64,000 nucleotides of DNA from Polyodon spathula (GCF_017654505.1 NC_054559.1:15882370-15946369); one strand, 5' to 3'; counted from the stretch's first letter, positions 13,810 to 26,954 are shown. Numbers and translations: made by a program. The notes: generated by a model from the sequence alone, not told the origin.

Positions 13810-14057
13810 TAAATGTGCATGTGATGTCATTTACTACATAGCTATGAATGTGCGTGTGATGTCATCTACTACATAGCTATGAATGTGCTTGTGATGTCAT
13901 TTACTACATAGCTATGAATGTGCTTGTGATGTCATTTACTACATAGCTATGAATGTGCTTGTGATGTCATTTACTACATAGCTATGAATGTGCTTGTGAT
14001 GTCATTTACTACATAGCTATGAATGTGCTTGTGATGTCATTTACTACATAGCTATGA
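13810..14057. repeat. 35-bp minisatellite, 7 copies
   Basis: The word GTGATGTCAT recurs at 13821, 13856, 13891, 13926, 13961, 13996 and 14031, exactly 35 bp apart. Only the first two or three units diverge. Each copy carries TGATGTCA, one base from the CRE octamer TGACGTCA. Confidence 0.97.
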
Positions 14058-14780
14058 TGTAACGATCTACTGCTTTCTGTTTAAACTTTCAGGCATTCTT
14101 GTATTGAGTCTATTCATCCATTGATTTTCATTTATTGGTCTATATTGTAAGTTATCTCATTTTATTTATTCTAAAACTGCATTCATGCTACGTTCACTTT
14201 TGTAATTATGTTATTAGTGTGCACAGGACACCTTGAACTATTTAGTATATATGAATTTCACCTGTATTTATTTCAGGAGCTCTGTGCAATAGACAGTGAC
14301 TTTTTGCCCTTCAGAAAAAAAAGAAAACAGATTTAAACTGGCCTAATTTTGCATCCAAAATGATCTGCAATGGCAGTGCTGGTTTTGTAATGGTGGGGAA
14401 ATGCTAGCACAAAGGCGACAGCTGTTAAATCGATCACCACAATGTTAACTCAACTCTGTGTAGTCATCCACTGTAGTACCCTGATATCGTATCTGGTAAT
14501 GCAGAGGTCTCCTAATGGCTCTGCTAAGGCTTTCATCATGGTACTACCGTGCTATCCTAATGGTAAACCCATTGCAACAAATGGACTTCCACAAACAGGG
14601 CAGGGAACACAATGGGTCCTTAACTATTAACTCACGGGCACAGGTTATAAAATCAGGAGTTGATTCTGACTGAATGGCTTCTCAGCAAATTGGTTCATCG
14701 CTCAAGTTGTACAGAATATGAGAATTGCACCATTTATGATCATTCTTGTGACAGGCCATTCAATATTTGATAAGCTTGCT

Positions 14781-14784
14781 CGGT

Positions 14785-14816
<32 letters not shown>

Positions 14817-14972
14817 GAAAGACAGAGAGAGAGGGAGGTAGAGCCAAACCGGCTCTCCCCAGAGAGAGATAGAGAGACAGAGACAGATAGAGAGAGAGGG
14901 AGAGGGGAGAGAGAGGTAGAGAGAGATAGAGCCAAACCCGCTCTCCCCAGAGAGAGACAGTGAGACAGAGAC

Positions 14973-15039
<67 letters not shown>

Positions 15040-15091
15040 GAGCCAAACCCTCTCTCCCCAGAGAGAGATAGAGAGAGACAGAGAGAGAGAC

Positions 15092-15131
<40 letters not shown>

Positions 15132-15293
15132 AAACCCACTCTCCCCAGAGAGAGATAGAGAGAGAGAGACAGAGAGACAGAGACAGATAGAGAGAGGGAG
15201 AGGGGGAGAGAGAGAGGTAGAGCCAAAACCACTCTCCCCAGAGAGAGATAGAGAGAGAGACAGAGAGACAGAGACAGACAGAGAGAGAGAGAG

Positions 15294-15324
<31 letters not shown>

Positions 15325-15375
15325 GGTAGAGCCAAACCCACTCTCACCAGAGCGAGAGAGGGAGAGAAACTCTTC
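14781..15375. repeat. Composite GA array with an embedded GCCAAACC block
   Basis: Polypurine (GA)n with GACA variants is interrupted six times by a block around AGAGCCAAACC...CTCTCCCCAGAG (near 14840, 14929, 15040, 15127, 15219 and 15327), giving a higher-order period of about 90-110 bp. Ser/Leu-rich minus-strand frames here are artefacts of the repeat. Confidence 0.95.
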
Positions 15376-17619
15376 TGAATGATGAAACAGACTTTGATAT
15401 AATATACAGTAGAAGCCATGGTGATAATTGGGCCATTCTGCACTAAAGTCTTATTATATCGAGGCCCGCAGTCTCTGTAACACTGTTCTTATTTAAGACA
15501 TGGCATTGTATTGTAAATATAATGTCAAACCTTCTTCAGACAAACAGACAGAAACGTTCAGAGCAGGAGCTCCGGTCCAGTGGGCTTGACCTGCTCTTGT
15601 CGTGAGCAGAGTGACGGGAGAGCAGCATTTTCAATGATACCACTATTGATATTCAGAGAGGTGTTTACAATGCAATAGTCCTCACTGATCAAACATTGCT
15701 TGGCAGTAAAATAATAAAGTCATTAGTGGCTAGGCTGCAGTATTATTGTGTGCACTAAACCAAGTCAGAAACCAAATAAGAAAGGAAAAGAAACCAGCAA
15801 GATAAAAGATAACCCCCTGCGTTTGAATTGCATGTAGGCACGTGCGCAATCTGGGTACTTGCTGTGTTCATGAGCCTCACTCAAAAAAACAGTCTGTCTG
15901 TCTGACTGTCTGTCAGTCTCTCTACACAGTGAACACAATTCTCGCCTTGAACCAAACTTTAATCACACACTCCCATTCTCCTATAGACAGATTGCATGTG
16001 TCTACAATCCAATAAACTATCAATTTTATGCAAAGGTTTTCAATCTTATTACTGGTTGATCACGAACCGTTTATGTCCTGAATCGCTGAGTTTTACAATC
16101 TTGTAATCTCCCCTTGTCTCCGTCAGAACACAAACCCTGTTATCTACTCATGGCTTTGTCACACACCTTGTAATCTGCTATAGCCTTCATCACTGATCCA
16201 GTGCTCTCCATCTCTTATGCCACAGCTCTTTGAATGTTTACTGACCGGGCTAATACCATCACATGGGAGCTTGGGCCACCTTTAACCTCTTCATTGCCAC
16301 TGCTCCTGAAGGTCAACTCATTCTATCAAAGCCTTTGGATTTCACTTGGGTATAAAAATCCCTGTGTGTGTCTTCATTGGTTCACCCAGAGAAGTACCAA
16401 AAAATATATAATAACTCAAAATAAGCGGAATGCAAAAGATATAATTATTTAAAAAAAAAAGACCTAATTACCCAGGCAACGCTGCCATTTCGATCTCGTT
16501 TCAGTCCAAAGTATGTAAAGCGCCAATGCTGTCTTTTAATTGAACTCTGCATTAAGTTATTAAACTCTCTTCCCCCTTCATTAGCCCCTCGTTCTGCAAC
16601 AGCGAGGGTAATCCTTTTGCAATGATTGCTCAGCATGCCTCTATCTGACAAGCCCATTCATACGCTGGGATAAATCAGCACATGGAAGGAATCAGAGCCA
16701 CCAATCCGGTGTGAGAACTCCACATTACCCTGCTAATGCAATGGCGTACCTGGGGGGGCTTGTCCTGGTGCCAAGCATATGAGACAATCTCACGTTACAC
16801 AGTCCAGGAAAATCATCTCAAAGAGGAAAAAGGTCACCCGTTAGATAAAGGTGCCGTGACCTTTTTTATTTTCCTTTTCACCTTAAATTACTCTGCAACC
16901 CTGATTCTGTTCCTCTGACGTGCCTCGTGTCTCAAGGGGGGGCATTTAAGATGACCCCCCCCCCCTCCTCTGAGTTTATCTCGCGCTGCAAAGTCAAACT
17001 GCGTCAGTGAATTCATTATCAGCCCTCTGCAGTTCTGTATCCTTGCCCTTTTTTCAATCTCACTCCTTAAACCCCTTTGCTGCAGGTCTGTTTGATGTAG
17101 GCTGGAGACGGACGAGCCATCCTTACTCCTTATCATCTCTTGCTGTCACGCTTTTGTTTCAAGTGTTTAAAAGGCATTGAATGGGCTGGACCCAGGGGAT
17201 CACAGAGCCACCCACATAAACACAACTCAATACGTAGCTTTCAGATGTACAATGTGCACACGACTCTGTCAAGTGAGAAATGGGATAGCAAGCAAAAAGA
17301 GATGGAATAGCCAAGACTGTACGAGTCAAAGCATGGAACCAGCTACGACAGATTATTTAGACACTCCATTCATGCTCCAGATCCCCTCCAGGCATGCGCC
17401 AAGGGCTGGTTCAGCAACTAGAAGCAGAAATGAACAGACCAGCATGTTGGTCGTGTGTGATAGTATCTGTGGGGATTGTGTGTAAATATCTCTCCGCAGA
17501 ACAAGGCAGAACCCAAAGCATTTCGAATATTTACTTTAGTAGAGACCAGTCCCTGCTTGCACCCCCAGCAAATCAATACTGAAACCAATATGAATGCATG
17601 AATAATTCCTGCAAAACAT

Positions 17620-17621
<2 letters not shown>

Positions 17622-17650
<29 letters not shown>

Positions 17651-17756
17651 GCAGAGAGACAGACAGAGAGAGATAGAGAGAGAGAGGCAGAGAGACAGAC
17701 AGAGAGAGATAGAGGCAGAGAGAGAGAGAGGCAGAGAGACAGACAGAGAGAGATAG

Positions 17757-17835
<79 letters not shown>

Positions 17836-17844
17836 CAGAGAGAC

Positions 17845-17940
<96 letters not shown>
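17622..17940. repeat. Long GA/GACA microsatellite array
   Basis: About 320 bp of (GA)n with interspersed GACAGAGA and GAGGCAGA variants. The right half is nearly pure GA. Strand-asymmetric polypurine DNA of this length can form triplex (H-DNA). Open frames of (SL)n type are not genes. Confidence 0.97.
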
Positions 17941-17941
<1 letters not shown>

Positions 17942-20559
17942 ATGGGTATATGTGTTCACTTTTCTGAAATAGGCCAGTAAAAGAAACCTCATTTTTCACA
18001 TTATTCTTTCTTGTGGGTACAACTACAACCAAAGACTGAAGTGACAACTCCCTTTCAGATAACCCCCTAATCCATTTATAATAACCAAGACAGCCCTCAG
18101 AGCCACGTCACATACAGCTTTTCCATGTGAATATGATTTTGCAGAGCAGTCTTGTCACATACTGTACCTACATTATCTCTGAATAGAAAATTTAAATGAT
18201 CCTATTTGCATTTAGCCAGGCTTGTTTTATTAAAAGTCCAATGAAATGTTATTGCAGCCCTTCGAGGCGAGTTAAATAAGCTTTGCTAATAATACACTTG
18301 TGTTATTAAAACTGCACCTAACTGGTATGTGTAATACTGGATGCATCTTCAGGGCTCGCTTGTTCAATTAATCTGGGACGAGATGTAATTCATGAAAGAT
18401 AAGAACCCAAATTAATCCAGGCAAGCTTCTCTAAGACACAAACGAGGAAAGAGCGGAGTCTGGAATTTGAATTCATTCAATGAACCTTTTCTTTTTTTAC
18501 TTCCATCAAACGAGGCCAATGAGTGTCAACGCACTTCAAACCCCTGGCGCTTGTTAGACACTTTACTTCTCATGTTATCCCCACCCTTCCTCTGAGACTC
18601 CTGTTCATGATCAAAGAGGCATCTGCTGGGACAGGTGTGAGCGGAGGTGGCGCTGGTTTAATTGAGGGCACTGCCTGCCAGCTCCTGACATGTAGTATCG
18701 ATCGTTTGCATTGGTCAGGGAGCCGACTGGCGTCTAAACTGTACCTTGCAGTTGGTCTCACTTCAATTCTGTGTTTGTTTTTTAATTTTCTGTCGGTTTT
18801 TTGGCAGTCTTTTAGTTGGATTCGGAGCGACCCCCTGCTGTGTCTGCTGGAGATCAAGAACCCACTCTGTTTCTAATTAAATTCACTGCTCCACTTGCAG
18901 AGTTCTGTTTGAAAAGCCCCTGTGACTGCCAGCCAGTGATTTGGAACCCAAGTAAGCCACAGAACTCTAGTAGTTTGACTTCTTCAGCTTCTGAAACCCA
19001 GTATCCTTCATGAAAAATGGCACTTGTGAATTCCAAACCCGCGATCCTCTGTAGTAAATCAGGCAGCCAAGACTAACGTTTGAAGCCCATTTCTGGATCG
19101 CGTCCACAGTTTTTTTTATATGCAGTACATTATGTGTTGCCGGGAAGGAAAACAGAATCTAGTTACATAAATAAAGAAGTTTTTGTTATTTAAAAATGGT
19201 TAATCTTGCCTGCATTCACATAAACATCCCAAACTCATTACTTACAAAGTGGGGTCACACATACTCAAAGTGAGCTATCAATATTTGACTATAATTTGAC
19301 TCAACTGGTGTTACAGAATGAGATTGCCGGTATGCACCTGCTGTACAAGAAGAAACAGCACCTTGAAGTGTTCTGAAAACCCAGGTCAATCAAGCACTAT
19401 CCTTTGGAGTGTCACAAAGCCTCTGACAAGCCTTCATTGTGATGTCACAGACCTGCATTAACTAAGTGATTGTTGCACTCTGGGTATCTGTATTATATTA
19501 GAGCTCTGAGGCTTCATTGAAATGAACAATGAAATCCTTACAAGCTAGATGAGCATCTGTCTAACCTCACAATTCACGTTAATGTGTGCTCGCTAATGAT
19601 CAAGCTCGTAGATCAGTTGACAGCAAGGTTTCATGTGTAGCTCCTACTTGTATTATTAACTGTATTTGTTTTCAACAATTGTTAAGAATCATTTGATCTG
19701 CAAGCAGGAATCAATACAACTGTATGGGGCAAGATAAGCAAGTTGAAAAACAAAACAGCACGCGGTATGTTTAATTTAAAGATGCGAGTTCTGAGACAGA
19801 CAGTGCATACAAACAGATAAAAACACAAACACAGGCACAACTACAGTAGTAGAGACCTGATCCCTATCTTTGAACCCATGCAAATCCCAGCGCTGCAGAG
19901 CTTGTTAAAACCGTCAGCTTGTCAGATTTCATTATTTACAGTAAGGGATGGAGGGATCAGCTTTCAAAACAACACAACAACTTTTTTTATATGTTCGGCA
20001 CAGAGAGGATGACATCACAAAGGACTTGTCTACTGTAACGAATACTAATTGTTAAATCCCTTAATGATTGGTATATACATCTAGCTATATACCCCCTAAT
20101 GGAGAGGCAGTTTGCTTCCACATCTCAGTGGCAATGAGCCAGGGTGCAGATGGGATCAGCTAGGAGCGATGTGAGTGGCCCCCTGGTAGGGAGAATGGAG
20201 CAGCGTCTATCTGGCAACCTGCTCACCGATCTGAAGTACTGCACCTTTAATGCTCTGCACTTTAAACTGCTCTGCTCTTGTGAGGGTGTCTCACTCCCCC
20301 ATGCACACCGCGCTCAGCCCTGCAGTGAAAGGAATGCTTCTGATGCATGCTGCTCTTGTACTCTGTCAGCTCTTAAAATGTTATTTCCTGAGTCCCGCCT
20401 TGCCCATCATGTTTGCAATCTCCAGCCATGACGCTATTTTTGATTTGATGCAATAAAAGATTAGGATCCTTTTGCAGTACATGGAGCTTCTTTAAACCAA
20501 TAGTGCATCACTTTGGGTGGTGGTATGTGGTTCAGTCCACAGCCCAGGGTTGCCTCTGC

Positions 20560-20690
20560 CTGCATCAAAGCCCGTCCGGAGGCAGTATAGCCAAGAGGGA
20601 CCCACTGGAACCTGGGTTCAAATCCCAGCTCTGCTGCAAGCACGTGTGAGTCAGGCTGCTGTGGTCACACTGGTAATGTTGCTGAGGGAG
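20560..20690 (+). mobile_element. Fragment of a tRNA-derived SINE head
   Basis: GTATAGCCAAGAGGGACC is A-box-like and is followed by CTGGGTTCAAATCCCAGCTC, containing a perfect GGTTCAAATCCC B box. The 3' part is not recognisable. Confidence 0.55.
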
Positions 20691-20844
20691 GTTAGAGAGT
20701 AACAGAGTCAGAAAACCTGCTCAATCCTTCTGCTAAATTAGAATTAATGACGGCATTTCAAATTCCCTAAAGTACCTTCACAGATTTTTGGTCTGCAGCT
20801 CTGCAGGCTTGTGGAAATTTTATTGTGACCTACTGGGAGATAAT

Positions 20845-21675
20845 TAGCACTGCATAAAACACAGAGCTCTCCTCAGAGCACCGAGCACGATGGAACAGCA
20901 GCATAGAGTCAAACACAGAGCTCTCCTCAGAGCACCGATCACACTGGAACAGCAGCACAGAGTCAAACACAGAGCTCTCCTCAGAGCACAGAGCACACTG
21001 GAACAGCAGCACAGAGTAAAACACAGAGCTCTCCTCAGAGCACAGAGCACACTGGAACAGCAGCACAGAGTCAAACACAGAGCACCGAGCACATTGGAAC
21101 AGCAGCACAGAGTCAAACACAGAGCTCTCCTCAGAGCACCGAGCACACTGGAACAGCAGCATAGAGTAAAACACAGAGCTCTCCTCAGAGCACCGAGCAC
21201 ACTGGAACAGCAGCACAGAGTCAAACACAGAGCTCTCCTCAGAGCACCGAGCACACGGGAACAGCAGCACAGAGTCAAACACAGAGCACCGAGCACATTG
21301 GAACAGCAGCACAGAGTCAAACACAGAGCTCTCCTCAGAGCACAGAGCACACTGGAACAGCAGCATAGAGTAAAACACAGAGCTCTCCTCAGAGCACAGA
21401 GCACACTGGAACAGCAGCACAGAGTCAAACACAGAGCTCTCCTCAGAGCACAGAGCACACTGGAACAGCAGCACAGAGTAAAACACAGAGCTCTCCTCAG
21501 AGCACAGAGCACACTGGAACAGCAGCACAGAGTAAAACACAGAGCTCTCCTCAGAGCACAGAGCACACTGGAACAGCAGCACAGAGTCAAACACAGAGCT
21601 CTCCTCAGAGCACAGAGCACACTGGAACAGCAGCACAGAGTTAAACACAGAGCTCTCCTCAGAGCACAGAGCACA
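20845..21675. repeat. 54-bp minisatellite, about 15 copies
   Basis: The unit, starting ACAGAGCTCTCCTCAGAGCA and ending CACAGAGTCAAAC, repeats with few substitutions. Two shortened units of about 42 bp lack the CTCTCCTCAGAG part. Unit lengths divisible by three and lack of stops keep several frames open on both strands (276-323 codons). There is no splice, start or conservation evidence for a protein. Confidence 0.97.
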
Positions 21676-22329
21676 AGTTATTTGTATGATCTGGGTCTGT
21701 TGCCCTTTGAGGACCTGTCGATTCAGAGGGAGAGCTTGGAGAGTGTGTTTCCATGGTTTCAGCACGCAGTTAAGAGATGAAGGCTGTTCTAAACACTTCA
21801 AATGTCCCTAAAATGTCCCCACGTTCATATCCACTGCAAACATAAGCACAGACTTGACTGCAATCAAATCCACTCAAGCTCCAGGATTGCTAGCTGCCTG
21901 GATATTTCACTACAACACAAAGACATTTTATTGAAGCAGCCAACGACTGAAATGAGTTTCAATAAAAGTTCAAATTAGAACGGTTCATATCTGAGGTTGC
22001 TTTAAGACTGCTGAGTTTTATGTTTCATGCTTTATGCTTTTGTTACTCCTTATTTATTGTGTTTTGTGTTGTTTGCTGGGGTGGTGTGAGCCTCTTGCCA
22101 GATTCTTCTTTTATTCTGGGACCAGGTTCAGTGATGATCAATTTTGGTTTTCAATTCCGGTTAAAAGAAGGAGAAAGAGATCAAAATGCGGCAGTTGTGT
22201 GACCCACTTCAAGAGCAATCAGCGTCCCATCGCTACACGATGAGAACTTGAAGAGAAAAACATGAAGGGTAATCTCCACTTGAACACTCCTGACATGAAC
22301 CAGGTGTTTGCATGTTTCATAACTGTGTA

Positions 22330-22790
22330 TAAAAGTGCTTCCTCCCTTCTGTTCTAAATGTCATGCCCTCTTGTTCTTCTCACTGCTCTAAGTTTGAAGC
22401 AGGGTTTTGGGTTCAGGGTCCTAACCAGAGCGGACATTCTGCCGAGGTTTCAAGCTCTAGCTGGCAGTATTTACAGGACTGCTTGGTATTTACTATTCAA
22501 CCTCCAAATCTGTGTTACACAGCAAACCAACAGAGAAAATCAAGGAGTATTTTGTACTTTAACATAATTTTTACATGAGCATCACATTGATGATGCAAAA
22601 AAAACACAACTGCTGTGTCCTCATAGCTAGTGACGACTATGAATGGGTTAACTTTATCTAGACCACTTATGATTCTAAAGACTTCAAATCAAGCCCCCTC
22701 GTTCCTGATTTTCGTCTGGGCTGAAGAGGTTGAATTATTTTAACCTGTCTTCACAGCTCCTGTCATTGTCACACAAGTGAGCTTTCAGAC
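22330..22790. repeat. Possible decayed interspersed repeat
   Basis: AAAAGTGCTTCCTCCCTTCTGTTCTAAATG near 22331 and ATTCTAAAGACTTCAAATCA with GGGCTGAAGAGGTTGAATTA near 22671-22735 recall a dispersed fish repeat that I know by wording but cannot name. The central part differs. A related piece may lie near 37250-37330 (GCCTCAACAACATGACCAGG). Confidence 0.4.
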
Positions 22791-23341
22791 TGCAGACTTC
22801 TGCTTACAAAAAACAACCGAGAGGCGAATGCTGTTCCTGGAAGTGGAGCACATTGAAGGTGAAGCATTGGGTGCTGAGACTCCAGTTCTGAAGTCCAAAG
22901 AAGATGTCTTCAATCTGGCATGAAAGCTTTGCGGATCAAGCCAGTCTCCCATCCTCTCTCAGTGGTGCAAGATCTCATCATTATTTATTTAGAAAGATTT
23001 GCAGCAAACGGGTTGCTGCAGGATTCTCTCCTTATAGAACACACCTTCAATACGAGAAGAACTCTGTCCAGCTCTGCAGAAGCAGAAACCCATTTGCAGT
23101 ACAATGCAATCAGTCATCAGTGCCATCTCATATTGACATGGATCGAATCAAAGCTCCTGTCCAGTGCTGTTTCTAAAGAACTTGTTACAGCAAGAGGTTG
23201 TAAATTATTTATTTAGTTCACAAAAAAATAAGCAAGTCAGGAGAATAACTCTCCTCTCCTCCCTCTCAGTGTGCCAGCAGCCCCAGGGAGGCATGTGTCT
23301 GTGTGTGCGTGTGACAACAAAGCGAGTGTGATCCAGCTGCA

Positions 23342-23636
23342 CTGACAGAACCCAGCTAGAATAGAACCCAGCTAGAACACAACCCAGCTAGAATAGAACC
23401 CAGCTAGAACACAACCCAGCTAGAATAGAACCCAGCTAGAACAGAACCCTGCTAGAATAGAACCCTGCTAGAACAGAACCCAGCTAGAATAGAACCCAGC
23501 TAGAACAGAACCCTGCTAGAATAGAACCCTGCTAGAACAGAACCCAGCTAGAATAGAACCCTACTACAATAGAACATTGCTAGAACAGAACCCTGCTAGA
23601 ATAGAACCCTGCTAGAACAGAATCCTGCTAGAATCT
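23342..23636. repeat. 16-bp tandem repeat (AACCCAGCTAGAAYAS)
   Basis: About 18 copies of a 16-bp unit alternating between GAATAG and GAACAS endings, with CAGCTAG/CTGCTAG variants. The alternation gives a 32-bp higher-order unit over much of the array. Confidence 0.95.
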
Positions 23637-23976
23637 GCTTCCTCCTTGCACAGAGCTCCAGATGAACACCATAAGTCAAATACAGACAATAAGATCAGCA
23701 GGTTTGACAAACACATCGTCAAGGTTACTCCACCGCAGAGGAATGAAATCGAATTAGTTCACACGGGGTCCTGAAGAAAATGTAGAGAAATGTGGGTTAT
23801 GGCAAATGCAAAGACACGATAAGAAGAAGATAAAAATACAAACACGACCCCTCTCCGTACAAACAAAGAGGGGAAACAGCAGTAGGTTCAAGTCTGTACT
23901 GCACTGCACCTTATAGAACATGGTCAAAACGAGGTCAGCCGAGTCGAAGGGAGAGAGAGAAGACTTTCAGCCTGAG

Positions 23977-24655
23977 AAACACATGCAGGAGACAGTACAC
24001 CTTCTGTAATCATTTCAAACACATGCAGGAGACAGTACACCTTCTGTAATCATTTCAAACACATGCAGGAGACAGTGCACCTTCTGTAATCATTTAAACA
24101 CATGCAGGAGACAGTACACCTTCTGTAATCATTTAAACACATGCAGGAGACAGTACACCTTCTGTAATCATTTCAAACACATGCAGGAGACAGTACACCT
24201 TCTGTAATCATTTCAAACACATGCAGGAGACAGTACACCTTCTGTAATCATTTCAAACACATGCAGGAGACAGTACACCTTCTGTAATCATTTCAAACAC
24301 ATGCAGGAGACAGTACACCTTCTGTAATCATTTAAACACATGCAGGAGACAGTACACCTTCTGTAATCATTTCAAACACATGCAGGAGACAGTGCACCTT
24401 CTGTAATCATTTCAAACACATGCAGGAGACAGTACACCTTCTGTAATCATTTCAAACACATGCAGGAGACAGTACACCTTCTGTAATCATTTCAAACACA
24501 TGCAGGAGACAGTGCACCTTCTGTAATCATTTCAAACACATGCAGGAGACAGTGCACCTTCTGTAATCATTTCAAACACATGCAGGAGACAGTGCACCTT
24601 CTGTAATCATTTCAAACACATGCAGGAGACAGTGCACCTTCTGTAATCATTTCAA
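23977..24655. repeat. 40-bp minisatellite, 17 copies
   Basis: The word ATGCAGGAGACAGT recurs 17 times, 39 or 40 bp apart. Units differ only by GTACAC/GTGCAC and by TTTAAAC/TTTCAAAC (one-base length change). Near identity implies recent expansion or ongoing gene conversion. It is contiguous, without spacers. Confidence 0.97.
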
Positions 24656-25189
24656 AACAAATACCCATTTCAGCCAAATTTTAAAACATGGAGGGGATCT
24701 GCTGACTACCCATGGCTAGGCTGCTGAAAATTCATAAATCAAATCAGTCAGAAATAATCTATTAAAAGGAATGTCTTTACTGTCTTTGTTTCAAGTGTGT
24801 GCCCCTGCATCTTGATGTGTTGATGAGACATATGAAGGGAGGCATTGCAAAGAAATGGCGCTTTAAACAAATGTGAATAACCAGATGGCTTTCATTTATT
24901 TAAAAAAATCTGATAATCCTGAAGGTATTAAATGTGCCCCTCATCAAGATAAGAAACCACAGATTTAATCTTAAAGAAATGAAACAGATCATGAACATAA
25001 TTAAATGTTTAAAAACCGTATGACAGGCAGACCCCTGAAACATGTTTGTGTTAAACTCTGATTCATACCCCTTCTATGTACATAAATTATCTATGTGGTG
25101 CAACTGGTCATTAAAATAAACCCCTACAAGAGTATCCAGCGGTAACGTGGTAAATTTGCACAATAATGTTGGATGAGACGTGAAACCGA

Positions 25190-25310
25190 GGACCTATTGT
25201 AAAGGACTCTGCAGTAACAGTTGCTAATGCACAGTTCACCCCCTAGTCCCTGTAAATCGCTATGGATAAGAGAGCCTGGTAAATGAGAAATTAATAATAA
25301 TACATAATAA
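25190..25310 (+). mobile_element. SINE-like 3' region
   Basis: AACCGAGGACCTATTGTAAA, AGTTCACCCCCTAGTC and TAAATCGCTATGGATAAGAG match, with substitutions, a second copy at about 62200-62330. The wording CGCTWTGGATAARAG...CTGSTAA is a frequent 3' tail in fish repeats. Confidence 0.6.
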
Positions 25311-25680
25311 GTTAATTAAAAATTCTGTAAATGAATAGGAATAGAGTAGTGCGATTCTGTATGTGGGGGTCTAATGCCACTGGAACCAGGACCACAAGGA
25401 CTGTGAACTGAGAGCACTTCAAATCATAACATGCATTACAGTACCACTTGATGTGACTTTATCGTTGATCTCAGTTTGAAATCCAGATGTAATTCAAAGT
25501 TTCAAAGCAGCCGTTTCCACTTATTGCCTGGCCTGTAGCTAGAAAAAATAATTAACTTTATAATTATAAAATATTTTGACTTTATGATTATAATTATTCA
25601 TCCCAGGAAAAAAAAACTCCACTCACCCCAGAATACCTCTGTGTGCAACAGAGAAACAGACTGAAACAAAAGAAAGTGAC

Positions 25681-26110
25681 TTGACTTGCGCTAACAGGCA
25701 AGGTTCCGGGTTATCTCCAGAACCGACTCGCTCTCTCTGCTATAAACTGCTGACTCAGAATCCTTTATTACATTTGGCACTTCCTACGGTCTCAACTACA
25801 TATGGCAGACGCTCATTTGAATTTGCAGCAGCATATAGTTGGGACGCTTACAAAAGATCTGAAATGAATCAGTTCAGTTTCTGCAAACATTTTGAGTCAC
25901 AGCTTGGACTTGCTATTGACTGGCACATCCCATAACTGCTGAGTCTGCAGTCAGTGTGCTTTTAAAGTTGGTACTTGTTTATGTTGCTGTTTTGAATGTG
26001 ATGTATTTACTGTATGTGTCATTATGTTGTTATTTTGGGTGCTACATGTACCTTGCCTTTGCTGCAGAGTCTTGTCGGTTGGGTCATTGTAAATGAGGAT
26101 CCTTGAGAGA
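25681..26110 (+). mobile_element. C-terminal end of an L2-like LINE
   Basis: The open frame 25681-25935 ends LPTVSTTYGRRSFEFAAAYS followed by WDAYKRSEMNQFSFCKHFES. This follows the common non-LTR RT C-terminal pattern (G.R.F..AA...WN.L........FK..L). Downstream GTCGGTTGGGTCATTGTAAATGAGGAT resembles the GGTCAT..TTGTAAATGAGAAT tail of fish L2 elements. Confidence 0.65.
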
Positions 26111-26954
26111 CACGGAGGGTCGTTTACGTATTTAATCCCAATTAGACAGGAGGCATCAGACACGTGCCACACTAACAGCATGAATGAAACACAGGACACC
26201 TGACCTGGGGGGGGGTCAATCAGATGGAGAAACCTTGGTAACCTTCATAATGCAGAGCTAAAAACTAAACCTGGGACCCAAAAACAACCTCAAGAGGATT
26301 AAAGAGACATGGTTTGTGATGCTCGCTATGACATAGCCTTGAACCAGAAATGTGAAAATCAATTAATTTCCTCATTGACTTGCGAGGTCAGGGCAGGCAC
26401 AGTTCATCTATCTGCATCAATTGCCTTGCCTGCTTTGAACTCCAGTGGTAAGGCATCCTGACCGCAGCAAACAAAATACAAAGCTCCAAAAAACAGCAGG
26501 GCTTCAGCGATGAGCCAGCACCTGCCAGTCTCAGTTAGTTCAAGCACATCTTTCTTATAGGAACCTACAGCCTCGCTGACAAATAAATAGAGTCTTTCTG
26601 ACATAAGAAAGACCTGTGCTGCTGAAAGGCATGCGCTGTGGCCAATGGACAGATAATGTGCTGCTGAAACCTGCTGCTGCTCTTCGATAGCCACTTTCCT
26701 ATTCATCAAACAGTGTGGGAGAGCTTCCAGTTCACTGGGCTGTCATGCCATCTCACATTTCTCCAGCTGTGAATAGACTGACCTATTGTGCAAGGCAGTT
26801 TTTCCTTAACATTGCAGATATGCCCATCGTGGCTGTTAACTCCCTTAATGGCATTTGGCCCAAAGAAAAATAAATGACTGCATTGTGGAAAAGAAAAACA
26901 GTTATAAAAAAAGAATATAAATTGCATCTTCGCTAGTGAGAGTCGTTACAGGTC

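Noticed and set aside
14702..15443. Minus-strand Ser/Leu-rich frames of 176 and 227 codons
   Set aside because: Translation of a GA/CT microsatellite; no other coding evidence.
17418..18047. Minus-strand (SL)n frames of 135-209 codons
   Set aside because: Microsatellite artefact of the GA array.
20830..21801. Long open frames on both strands (up to 323 codons), Cys/Ser- or Gln/His-rich
   Set aside because: They coincide exactly with the 54-bp tandem array. Several frames are open on both strands and no splice sites or homology support a protein.
23977..24655. Regular 40-bp repeats resembling a CRISPR array
   Set aside because: Units are contiguous with no unique spacers and there are no cas genes; this is a eukaryotic minisatellite.
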